Source: Carposina sasakii (Eukaryota > Arthropoda > Insecta > Lepidoptera > Carposinidae). Taken from it: DNA of 64,000 nucleotides. The position numbers and the translations under genes were made by a program. Each line of letters begins with the position of its first letter. Position 1 is the stretch's first letter. The notes beneath the pieces are model-generated. The model worked only from the letters and a program-made list of their open reading frames with translations. It made no database searches and was not told where the DNA came from. Shown here in pieces: positions 1-19,226 of the stretch. The DNA lies in the NCBI GenBank assembly GCA_014607495.2, contig CP053152.1, positions 11,825,899 through 11,889,898 of the forward strand. Direction: 5' to 3'.

Positions 1-180
1 AAGATCTTGTGTCGTGGGTACTAAGCAACGGTATATAAATACATAGAAACATCCATGAATCGGAAACAAACATCGATATTAATTATATCAATGTTTGCAC
101 CTACCGGGATTCGAACCCAGGACCTATGGATGCATTTATGCAATGCAATGTAGATACCTAGGTTTTATTTCTGTTAAGAC
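1..180 (-). repeat. tRNA-derived SINE, reverse orientation
   Basis: A reversed tRNA-like B box (ACCGGGATTCGAACCCAGG at about 103-121) follows a stretch shared with copies at 9724-9895 (same orientation) and 4680-4830 (opposite orientation). Shared landmarks are 'gtcgtgggtactaagcaacgg' and 'aaacatccatga'. Three copies in one window identify it as a dispersed SINE rather than a tRNA gene. Confidence 0.75.
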
Positions 181-282
181 AGTATTTGATGTGCTCATTG
201 GATTGGACTAGTTAATAATGTTGTAAAGGTATTCTCTCTGTAAAGGTATTTCTCTGTAAAAGTATTCCCTGTGGCAGTAGCC

Positions 283-342
283 TTGTGGCGTGCCCTGGGG
301 GAGGCCTACGTCCAACAGTGGACTGCAATAGGCTGAAGAAGA
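283..342 (+). repeat. LINE 3' tail (RTE-like), truncated
   Basis: The stretch 'cttgtggcgtgccctggggg' followed by a 'gtccaacagtggactgcaat' block recurs at 37824-37900 and, more distantly, at 39700-39770. There it follows a decayed reverse-transcriptase C-terminus. Only the last 60 bases are kept here. Confidence 0.7.
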
Positions 343-487
343 AGAAAGGTTTTCTCAGAGGATGAGCTAGGCCCGCGTTTAGCAGTTTAGGATCCCGTTC
401 GTGTTCCAGCGGCTCTAATCACCCAATTTTGGGGAACTCAGCTGTGTCTATATCTATGTACCTATGTATGTTGCTATGAACTTTCAG

Positions 488-10245
<9,758 letters not shown>

Positions 10246-10632
10246 CATAATGTATCCAAAAAACTATTTTCCAATCAGGATATTCTTTGCTCATAGTGAT
10301 AAGTTTAATTTATTTCATGTTTGTAGACAATAGAATTGTAAAAAAAAAGTATAACCTTGGAAGAATTAACCCCAGAACGCATTCATATGTTGTATTGTAG
10401 TCTACTAATGTAGTATTTGTATAGTGTTGAATTGAAGAATATTAGCCATTACTCTATTTATTAGATCTATATCTATTAGATTATAGTAAAATGAATAACG
10501 CCATGTTGTTATCACTTAATTGTTATTTGATGATGTTAATTCTAAATAAAATTCTCTAGTTATACTATTCTTAATAAATTGTATTACTTATTTTATATAT
10601 TTGTGAATCCGAATTGAGATCGTAATCTAGAC

Positions 10633-10985
10633 TATTAATAATTTTATAATATACAATATCTTGACTAAGATATATTTATAAAAACACTTCTCCATTAATA
10701 TAATCCGTTAGGATATGGTTGATCGTTTCATCTTTACATTGTGCTGAGGGATTCAGCTTTGTTTGCCGAGATTTGGCTAGTGTATAGCTATCGGGATGAA
10801 AAATAACGTTGCCAATATGTAATTTAGAAAAGAGATGGTAAAATTCTTCTTCCGAGTAATTGACCCGGTAGCTCAGCGGTTAGAGCACTAGCACGGTATG
10901 CAGAGGTCGTGGGTTCGGTTCCCACTCGGGTGAAGAATTTTTTCCATTTCTTTATTAATCATTTTATTAATAATTGGTTAATAAG
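10633..10985 (+). repeat. tRNA-derived SINE (second family), near-complete
   Basis: A tRNA-like segment at 10862-10935 has A box TAGCTCAGCGG and B box GGGTTCGGTTCCC. It sits near one end of an element of about 350 bp whose reverse copies are at 20900-21212 and 21229-21386. A truncated tail is at 37180-37235. Because it is multi-copy with shared flanks, it is a SINE and not a tRNA gene. Confidence 0.75.
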
Positions 10986-10996
10986 CACACACTATA

Positions 10997-11315
10997 CAGG
11001 CTGTTTTTACGTTGCCACCCTTAACAAAGGGTACGTACTCTATACATCCAATAAAGTAAAAAATGCTGGTAATTAAAAAAAAATTATAGTGTCCAGCGAT
11101 TATGCTAGTTTTTTCATAGACAGATATTAATTATTTCTCGTGAAAAATCTTACTACGCGCGTCTATGCAGAAAAACGCAGTCTATTGACTCAACTTTGGA
11201 CCCTAATATCTTGGGGACCAGACACTTCCCAGGTATGCTTCCATGGAGAAAAATGATCGTGATGATGAGGAGATTCCGTAGTTTTCGGGAACGTTGACGA
11301 CCAAAAATCACTCTG
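10997..11315 (+). mobile_element. MITE family A, complete copy; supplies the stop codon of the IR gene
   Basis: Ends are CAGGCTGTTTTT (left) and the reverse complement of CAGAGTGATTTTTGG (right), with TA on both sides. Other copies: 3225-4564 (interrupted), 32476-32778, 34185-34528 (reverse), 43531-43909 and a diverged one at 24589-24956. The right end overlaps the last codons of the minus-strand receptor gene. Confidence 0.8.
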
Positions 11316-13092
11316 TATAATAATATATTCTAGAAAAGCGACTCCATAATAATTCAATTAAAAAACAAATGGCAGAAACCGATAAACCAAAAGCAAGCAA
11401 AGCAAAATGAATCCAATAGTCGAACATCTTTACGCTGTTAAATTCATTAGGTGGATTCCATTTATTATTTTTGAATATACGAGCTTTTTGATATAGCATA
11501 AACCCACCTTCATACAGCATATTTATGTATTTCTGTATTTTATCTCTTAATAAAAAACCTCGGTCCATATAAATTACGTACCAAGAGTTTTTGGAATACA
11601 AATGGACTTGCAACTTACGTTGACCCCGTTCGTCTAATAGTTTAGATTCTCGCCTTTTGTATACATATTCTACTTCGACGGTGTAAAGATCTGTTCGGGA
11701 TGCCACTATATCTATGTTTCGTGCTGATAGCTTGCATTCTTCTGGCGCATTTGTTATATTCGGAACTAGGCTTCCTGAGGACAGTAGTACAAACAACCTC
11801 ATAGCGTCATTCACGCATGGGTTGTATGGTACATCGCGGAAGTCATGGTAGTTATGCGTCTCCGTCAAACGACAAGTCACCAAACTTATTAAAGCAGTGT
11901 TGTAGAAGTTTGTGATGAGAAATGAGAACCAAATCCAAAAACATATCAACTGCTTTAATTCTCTTTGCTCGGGTAAGTGTTGGTCGGAGTTATTGCATAA
12001 ATACCCCCACAAGCTGAGAATCAAATGGCCGCCATTATCTCGTTTGTATTTAAAATAATTGATAGATGTAATGATCACAGAGACGAGCACGAATGAAAAG
12101 ACCAGTAGATACCACGTGTTGGAATTAAATTCTTTGTAGACTTTTTTCCATTTCTGTTCGGTTAGTGCAGGGGTATAGATGTTGACGGATTCCATGTATT
12201 GTTCATACGCGAAATCAAAGAGCTTGGCTCGGTTCTGCACCAGCAGAAGTCCTCCAAGGACGATATCCGCTTCCCTCTGCAAATGTGCTAGTATACCCGT
12301 TACAGTGTAATTAGGCTGAACTACACCATAATTTGTATAAAACTGATATGTGTAATTAATAGTTAAACCTTCGTACTCTGCCACAGTTTTCATTATAAAC
12401 TGCTCTATACCTAGAACCTGTATACTTTTGTTTAAAATAACTCCAGGAATGTCTTCTTGAGCTGCGATGTTCACGGTGCATCCGCGAAGACTCTTAGGAA
12501 TATTTTGTGGTGAATTTTCATCTGTATCACATGTATCCAGTTTTCTTAAAATGTCAAAATGTTTTCCGCAATTTGTGCCAATCAACGGGTCGTAGGTGTA
12601 TAGAGCTAGCTCCTTATTTGTTTCGGTTATAAAAATTAGACTGAACACATTAAGATTTAAGAATGTTTTAAAAATATTCGTGATCTCCCATTTATTTGTT
12701 TCAGACAAGTGCATTATAAAATATGCTCGCGGGTTAAAAAGCTCGTCTCTCGATAACGATTCTATATTTGCATACAAATTTTGTATTGATCTTGCAAACA
12801 ATAGGTAAATTCTATTTGTATTAATAATAGAATATTTGTATAGGTAGGTTCTTGTTATAACGCTAAAACAGTTTTCACTATTAACTAGTTTTAATGCATC
12901 ATTTATGTCACTGTCATTGTACACCACCGTAATTACATGCCCACATGAATAGTTTTTTCTAAGTAATTTTAAAATGCATATTGAATAATCAATTTCTTTT
13001 GGATATGGTTTTAGAAAAGTATCTATATCTTCAGGTCTTACATTATTTATTTGGATGAATAAAATAACACAAAACAGTTTCCATCTAAACAT
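11308..13092 (-). CDS. Divergent ionotropic receptor (IR), intronless, 594 aa
   Basis: Insect ionotropic receptors are chemosensory ion channels related to ionotropic glutamate receptors. The protein starts with a hydrophobic signal peptide (MFRWKLFCVILFIQ), followed by a divergent extracellular region. The ligand-binding lobe S1 lies around residues 205-320 (it includes READIVLGGLLL). TM1 is at about 327-349, then a pore-loop segment near LSLWGYL, TM2 at about 382-406, lobe S2, and TM3 at about 560-582. Length and order fit the family, which usually runs 550-650 residues. The canonical glutamate-binding residues are not evident, as is usual for divergent IRs. A single exon fits the IR7d/IR100-like intronless group known in Lepidoptera, but I cannot assign a subfamily. 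The last two codons (T, E) and the TGA are provided by the MITE at 10997-11315, so the native C-terminus may have been longer or different. Confidence 0.88.
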   Translation of the reverse strand: MFRWKLFCVILFIQINNVRPEDIDTFLKPYPKEIDYSICILKLLRKNYSCGHVITVVYNDSDINDALKLVNSENCFSVITRTYLYKYSIINTNRIYLLFARSIQNLYANIESLSRDELFNPRAYFIMHLSETNKWEITNIFKTFLNLNVFSLIFITETNKELALYTYDPLIGTNCGKHFDILRKLDTCDTDENSPQNIPKSLRGCTVNIAAQEDIPGVILNKSIQVLGIEQFIMKTVAEYEGLTINYTYQFYTNYGVVQPNYTVTGILAHLQREADIVLGGLLLVQNRAKLFDFAYEQYMESVNIYTPALTEQKWKKVYKEFNSNTWYLLVFSFVLVSVIITSINYFKYKRDNGGHLILSLWGYLCNNSDQHLPEQRELKQLICFWIWFSFLITNFYNTALISLVTCRLTETHNYHDFRDVPYNPCVNDAMRLFVLLSSGSLVPNITNAPEECKLSARNIDIVASRTDLYTVEVEYVYKRRESKLLDERGQRKLQVHLYSKNSWYVIYMDRGFLLRDKIQKYINMLYEGGFMLYQKARIFKNNKWNPPNEFNSVKMFDYWIHFALLAFGLSVSAICFLIELLWSRFSRIYYYTE

Positions 13093-13830
13093 TCTACTCG
13101 TATTTACTTTGGAGTTCGGGGAGCGAATGACGGTATCATTGATAATACCGTTCGCGTAGAAAATTAGCTATCTTGCAGGAATTTCCATGATAGATGATAT
13201 TTTGACGATGTAAATATAAGTGTATGGCGAAATGATTTATAGCTCGTCCACGGCAGGCGACGTGTTTGTTCTAGATTGTCGAACCATTTGTATAATCCCT
13301 ATAGTTAAGTTTTCACCAACAATTTATTATCCGATGATTAATAGTTTCAGATCGCGATCTGTTAGGCATAGTAATTATTTATATGTAAATAATTAATCGC
13401 ACTCAACTTATTAAGGGCTAGCTGTCGATCCGAGTACAGTGTTATGTATAAAAGGTTTGGATATCCAACCTTCGTTATAAAAAGTTATAAGTTGGTATCA
13501 AGCCTACCCAAGCACTAACCAGGATTAAAATAATGTAGGCTTCTTTTGTGTTTTCATTTTATTCCTAGTAAATTATTGCTGTTATCCCGCAATAGGACAG
13601 CTGCACAACATTAATTTCCATGCACCAAGACTTGCGACAAAAACACTCCTCCAAAGATTAAGGTTGGAATAATATTTTTGTTACCTGTAATATAGCTACC
13701 ACTTTGATTATGCCGCTAATTAAAATGCCGATCAAAGCCGCTAACAATAAGGTACCTATACCTATATCACAAACTTCGAGGGATGATTCAGTAGGTTCAT
13801 AACAGCTGCGTTAGATTTATACGTATAACT
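13093..13830. other. Upstream region of the IR gene, no feature recognised
   Basis: AT-rich sequence upstream (on the minus strand) of the receptor start. I see no convincing TATA box on the gene's strand, and no repeat or coding exon. Confidence 0.5.
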
Positions 13831-13832
13831 AG

Positions 13833-14055
13833 TGGACGCCCGCGACTTCGTCCGCGTGGACTGCCGAAAAAAAAAACGAAAATCCGGGATAAAAATATTT
13901 TCCCGGGATAAAAAAGTAGCCTATGTGTTAATCCAGGGTGTCAGATAACTCCATATTAAATTTTATTAAAATTGCTTCAGCCGTTTTTACGTGAAAGGGT
14001 AACAAACATCCATCCATACTTACAAACTTTCGCGTTTAGGATTATAATACTTTTC
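13833..14055 (-). repeat. Short dispersed repeat ('gcgacttcgtccgcgtgga' family)
   Basis: The stretch starting 'actagtggacgcccgcgac' and ending near 'ttcgcgtttaggattataat' occurs in reverse orientation at 32096-32340 and 61915-62155. It is a widespread lepidopteran repeat without coding capacity. A short piece is also at 35885-35925. Confidence 0.75.
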
Positions 14056-14328
14056 TAATAGAAATATAACTATTTCTATTACTTTTTTATTCTAGATACA
14101 TCTGTATTTACATAAATATCTGTTTGGATATGTATTTTCGGCCCGATTTTTCTAAAGGTGAGATAGGCATCTAAAAGATAAATTTAATACCGTTTTTCTT
14201 TAAAACTTTATCAAGAAAGAAAGAGGCAGAATCAACTCTACCCGTCAGATATTGGAAAAGTCGTATGTTAGTGTCAAAAATCGTCATACATTATCGCGAC
14301 ATAAAACGCACTACTCGTAAAAGCGATA

Positions 14329-14516
14329 TTAAAAGCTCGCCCGACAATTTTTTAAGTTTCGCAGGCCCTCGGCGCTATAAATTTTCATTACTGTCAGCAT
14401 AGTTTTACTCTTTTTGTTTTCGTCAAACGAATAGCCAATTAATTTCGCCGTGGCACCCTCGATTCGTCGCTCAAATGGAATGCGAAGCGTATAGGAAACG
14501 CCCTCTTGAGGCATCC
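14329..14516 (-). CDS. Putative unidentified terminal exon
   Basis: A minus-strand frame follows a possible acceptor (AACTTTAG just above 14516) and runs 61 residues from ATG to TAA. It starts MPQEGVSYTLRIPFERR and contains EGATAKLIGYSFDENKK. It mixes charged and hydrophobic residues like a real protein and is less AT-rich than its surroundings. I do not recognise the family and found no partner exon. It could be a relic of a gene or of a transposon. Confidence 0.3.
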
Positions 14517-15609
14517 TAAAGTTTATTCTTTTATTATGTCACTGTTTGGTACGAGAAAACCAGGTATGGCGAGATCAAATAGTCAAGGGAATAACACTAA
14601 CCTACATTTCCCATTGTTTTGTTTCTTAGTGCAAAGTGATAGGTATCTGTCCTAGTTGTACAAAGGAATATTTTGGAAAAGCCACAGACAGTATTAGGTA
14701 TATGTAGTCAGAGCTGCCGGATCATATAGCAGATCTTGCAGCTACATTTAGCATATCTGGGACGAGGATGTCATATGTAAATGATCAGTGACAGGTTGTG
14801 GTCGCATATAGCATGAGAAAATGGCCGAGCCTCTCATTCGACAGACAGAATAAAGATACTTGAGTACATGAAAATTAAATGCCCGGAATATTTGTTGAAC
14901 CCCTACATTATTGGAGGAGTGCTATACCTTGTTTTGTACTATGGTCTGTCCTTTATGTAACCTGCGAATTGCTAAGTTGATTTAGAAAAGTTAGCGGATG
15001 GACTTACAGAACTTTGGAGTTGTTTAAGCAGCAATTTTATTGAATGCCTTTTTGTAAGATAATGGTAATGCTTCTAAAGAGATTTAGGTATTACGTTCTT
15101 CATTTCCCTCGTTCTCTAGTCCTATTAAAGTCTATCTTTCGAGACGTTACTTCTTTCGAATTGAAAGCAATCATTGTATAGGTAGTTAGGTACTCAAAAT
15201 TTATTTAGTCAATGTGGCCCACTTGATGTAAGGCTCACTTGCAGTAAATGCGTAAATCTATTTAGGTTTAAGTATAAATCGATAATTATCATCACACCCG
15301 GTAGGTAGCTCTTTCTGTTTATGTCAAAAAAGTAAGACGGCGTGTGACTTTATTACAAGTGTGCCTATAAATTATTATATTAATTATACTGAGAGCTTTA
15401 CTTTATACAGTAGTTATTATGGGGCAATTCCTGGTTTATTATTCTACGCTAAGTATAAGTAGTTAGCTCGAAAGTGTAAATTTCGTGGTTGAGATTAATT
15501 CTGAACCGTACGAGGCATAAATGAAATTATTTTACTAATTTTATAATGAAAATGTTCGCAGCTAGCAGCTAGGATAATCTGCTTTGTGTCAAATGTCATT
15601 TATAAACAA

Positions 15610-15759
15610 TATGGTCGATTCTGACCACACACTTAAACGTTAACTTAAAATTTGACAGGTCTGTACCTCTCTATTCTTAACATAAATGACTGCGACAGAA
15701 AGGGACAGGTAGGACTAATTTTAAGTTTAGGTTTGAGTGTGACGGTCAGAATCGACCAT
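15610..15759. mobile_element. MITE family C, second copy
   Basis: Starts TATGGTCGATTCTGACC and ends with the inverse. Internal blocks 'aggtaggactaattttaagt' and 'acataaatgactgcgac' are shared with the copy at 5847-5991. Confidence 0.75.
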
Positions 15760-16185
15760 GATGTTTTGTAATAACACCCACATTGTCTATATTTGTCAGA
15801 TATTCCATATATTTTACTGTTAAATGTCATTTTTAAACAGTGTTTAATTTACACACGGTTTGTAATAACTCCTAACCAACGCTAGCATTTTTTAAACACC
15901 TCATGGAGTATGTATCGGGTACAATTAAACTAACAGCGCATATAATAAACGTATAAATTTTTTTACATCATTGTCATAAAATCGGTCAACAAAAAAAATT
16001 GTAGCAAGTTGGCAAGGTTAGTTAGTAGGTACCAGATTAAAAATTTAAATTACCTACATGTTTTAGTCAAACATAGGTAGGTACTTGCTAAAACTACGCA
16101 GATACGAGTAGATTAAAAATTTAAATTAAGTCAAAAACCATGCCTAGCTATTCCATCGGTAACTCAAAGCTACAAACTTACCTGA

Positions 16186-17125
16186 GGCTTTGTGCGAGTG
16201 AGTTTACACTTTGAACTCGGTCGCGTTAACAAAAACTAGTCAAACAATCAGTAGTGCCGCTTTTATTACATCACATCGCACTAATAATACAATAGTGTTG
16301 TAACTCAAAATACATCGAATTTGACATAACACCATATACAAACGTAAAATTTCATTTCCTACAAGTCATACCGTCGTTATAGTAATGCTAAAAACAAGTA
16401 AGATATGGCGCTACAAGACATTGTTGATGATTAACCGACTGTCATAACCCCTCCTGCGCAATATTGCGTCATCTTTAGTTGCGACCAACATTAGCTTCGC
16501 TTCATTAATTAGTTACAGGTATGTAAAATGTATAGTTTTATATTGAATTAATACATTATTGTGATTTGTAACCATTTCTAGTTACTACAGTATTTGAGCG
16601 CGTAAAGACGACATATATTTTAAGCAATTTTAGACTTGATACAGTTTGTTGAATAATGCCGACGTTTTTTTTTAAATTTTGTTAGTATTCTCTATATTAG
16701 TCGGACTATGTTACAGCAGCTACTTACCATGCGTAGATATTTTACTAACGATGAGCAGTATGAGATTCAGATTACTAGACAAAAGTACCAATCTCACAAA
16801 TATACGAAGTAGAGCATATCGATGTCCTTTTTTGTATGGTGTATAATAACATTAATAACTCAAACAGTGGATTATTTTTGAAGACTGAGGCTTTGTGCGA
16901 GTGAGTAAATTAGTTTTCAAAATTTTGTAACTCCAAAAAACTCGTAGGAAAAAGTCGCGACACAACTTAACAAAAACTAGTCAAACAATCATTGGTGGTG
17001 CAGAAAGTGAATAATCGTTTTTCATTCAGTTCCTTTTATTACATCACATCATCACGCCGTAATGTAACTGGTTGGCTGCTTTACGTTAACGCGAACGAGT
17101 TCGAAGTGAAAACTCACACTTAACT
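16186..17125. repeat. Repeat pair (direct and inverted) around 'aactagtcaaacaatca'
   Basis: The block 'gaggctttgtgcgagtgagt' plus 'aacaaaaactagtcaaacaa' occurs at 16186-16285 and again at 16888-17050. A reversed version of the 'gagtttacactttgaactcg' part is at 17090-17125. This may be one composite element with inverted ends or two copies of a SINE. No coding content is seen. Confidence 0.55.
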
Positions 17126-17563
17126 CCGTAACAAACTCGCGAAGCACTGGTTCAGTATTTGTGTAAACAGTCAGCGATCAACTGTTAATATGCGTCTATT
17201 TTGTATTCGCACGTTTCTTAAGGGAGAAGCAAAATGATAGTTTAATAGCTTACTCGCCGTCAGTGAGACAACTGCTTAAGTTTTATGCAAACACTCTGAA
17301 TAGCAACGTACAAGCTTTTAGCTCTAATCCGAGATTAAAACGTGCTAATCTGAGCAAAAGTTGGAATTTCTGCTAGCGTTCCTAGTAGCTATAGCGATAG
17401 TGATGGTTTGTATCATTAATAGAACCCCACGGATTTGTTTGGCACTAAAATAACAAAGTCGCTTCCCGCAGATACGAAATTCCCCTTGGAGCGTACGAAG
17501 TCGTGGTCGGCCGCTAGTAAAATATATGAAGCGATGTTGCGAAGACACTGACGCTTATTTCAG
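17126..17563. other. No gene or repeat recognised
   Basis: Mixed-composition sequence with no sustained frame and no match to the other repeats in the window. Confidence 0.5.
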
Positions 17564-17793
17564 TGGGGTAAGCACCAACCACATGGTGCCACTTCTGACC
17601 ATTGGCCCTTGGTGCTCTGCCTACCTCGTAAGGGATAAAGGCGTGATATATATGAATGTATGTAAGCACGAACCTTTTTTCGTGGCGTAACGCTAGCGAC
17701 TCGCTAGCAAAATCTATGTGATTTGATAGTTGGACCATAGCGTTACGGACTATCGAGAGGTTCGTGCCTAGTAAAAAGGTTCATGCTTATCCC
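17564..17793. mobile_element. MITE family B (GTGGGGTAAGCACGAAC ends), interrupted
   Basis: Related to the compact copy at 27861-27974 in reversed orientation. Shared blocks are 'gtaacgctagcgactcgcta' and 'tctatgtgatttga'. It is split after GTGGGGTAAGCAC by the retro-insert at 17576-17661. A further diverged copy is at 22703-22806. Confidence 0.75.
17576..17661 (+). mobile_element. Truncated retroelement insert with 8-bp TSD GTAAGCAC
   Basis: 86 bp carrying the 'ggtgccacttctgacca' and 'ctcgtaagggataaaggcgt' blocks and a TATG-rich tail, flanked by GTAAGCAC at 17568-17575 and 17662-17669. The same repeat is at 17890-17990, 44400-44645 and 61665-61890 (reversed in part). Confidence 0.75.
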
Positions 17794-17884
17794 TCTGGTT
17801 ACTAAAACGAATAAATAGTAAACAAGAAAGATTAGGCTGATCACCTGTCACTACTAACCGAACTTAATTATACATCTCAACTAT

Positions 17885-17990
17885 AACCTCATAATTGGTC
17901 AGAAGTGGCACCATGTGGTTCTATCGGCCCTTGGTGCTCTGCCTACCTCGTAAGGGATAAAGAAATGATTATATGTATGTATGAGAAAGA
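17885..17990 (+). repeat. Retroelement 3' fragment
   Basis: Another copy of the repeat described at 17576-17661, with the same 'agaagtggcaccatgtgg' and 'cctcgtaagggataaag' blocks and TATG-rich tail. Confidence 0.7.
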
Positions 17991-17999
17991 TTACAAAGT

Positions 18000-19220
18000 A
18001 TCCTAGTCATAGGCTAACTGACCATTGGAAAAATCGGCCCTCAATTAAATATTTTCACTCTATAGTTACAATCTTGAAGTTACCAGACAGAAGAGCGACG
18101 TGAGCCATCTTTAAAAAACCAGTACTAATTGAATCCTGCAGTAATTAAACCTTAAAAATGCACCAAGTCAACAGCTCGACCGTCTCAGACATATTTAGTA
18201 CAAGAACAAAAGTAGAACATTAAATTGTTTATGATTATGAGAATTTATCTGGTTGTGTATTATGTTGTGAAAGTTAAGGCTATTGATACAGGATACTAAG
18301 ATTTAAAATAAATGGAGGTAAAACATTTTTATTACAGAGTTACATACTATATCCAAATATTACTAAAATCCTGATTTATCTTCCACTAATGTTCCATTTC
18401 TATTCACGATCTCAGGATCACAGACAACTAGGTACAGCTCAGGGTGTAGGGCCCAGTGGTGAGCGAACCTTGGTTGGAAAATTAAACTTCCGTATGGTAA
18501 AATCTTAATTAAAATCTAATACTATTTACAATAGACACAGAAACTAAGGATGATGATGGGCATTTTGGTATCGGTTGGCACTTGTGTTTAATCAAGATGA
18601 ATCAGTCGCCCTCTGTACTATACTCGTATCATTCTCAATATACTATGTCCCTATGCAGCCTATTACGCAGAGTGACCGTGCAATCGATGTTACAAAGAGA
18701 TGTTTTTTTCATTAAAGTCACTAAGCAGGTGCAACCTCTTCATAGATGTTGTTCTGCTGGCCGTTAATACCAGTTTTATAATTATTTTGTATTCTATTTA
18801 GGGATCCCAAACGATCAAGTCGAGACTTGCATTCAGCTCAGCTGCACATTTTTGTCTTATTTTCTTGTCTGCTAAAGGCACACTACGTTAAACCAGGTAA
18901 AAATGGTGTCCATATACAGTTAATTGGAAAAGTAAGTAGGTAAGCTTAGTAGTAAGTACATACCCACTTGCATTTAATTTATGTTTTTGGTACTTGCATT
19001 ACAGTACCTACACAATAACAAACGAAATTGAAATTGTAGTCGATTGTCCGTTCCAATTAAAATAATAGCAGCGTTGCAAATCCGCAATATAATCGTATTC
19101 TATATAATTTTAAATTAAATAAACAGGAAGTAGTATACATATCTACATACATTTCGATGTTATCATACTAACTAGGTACCAATTTCATTTATTTTCAGTT
19201 TAACCTGGACATGTCTTGAT
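18000..19220. other. Upstream intergenic region of the 19.2-kb gene
   Basis: No coding exon is recognised. 18407-18480 resembles part of the inverted-repeat arm found inside the hAT element near 900-1250 (shared 'gggtgtagggcccagtgg'-like block). Confidence 0.5.
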
Positions 19221-19226
19221 TCTGCA

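Noticed and set aside
10862..10935. tRNA-like cloverleaf with A and B boxes
   Set aside because: It occurs in at least four places with the same non-tRNA flanks, so it is a SINE head, not a tRNA gene.
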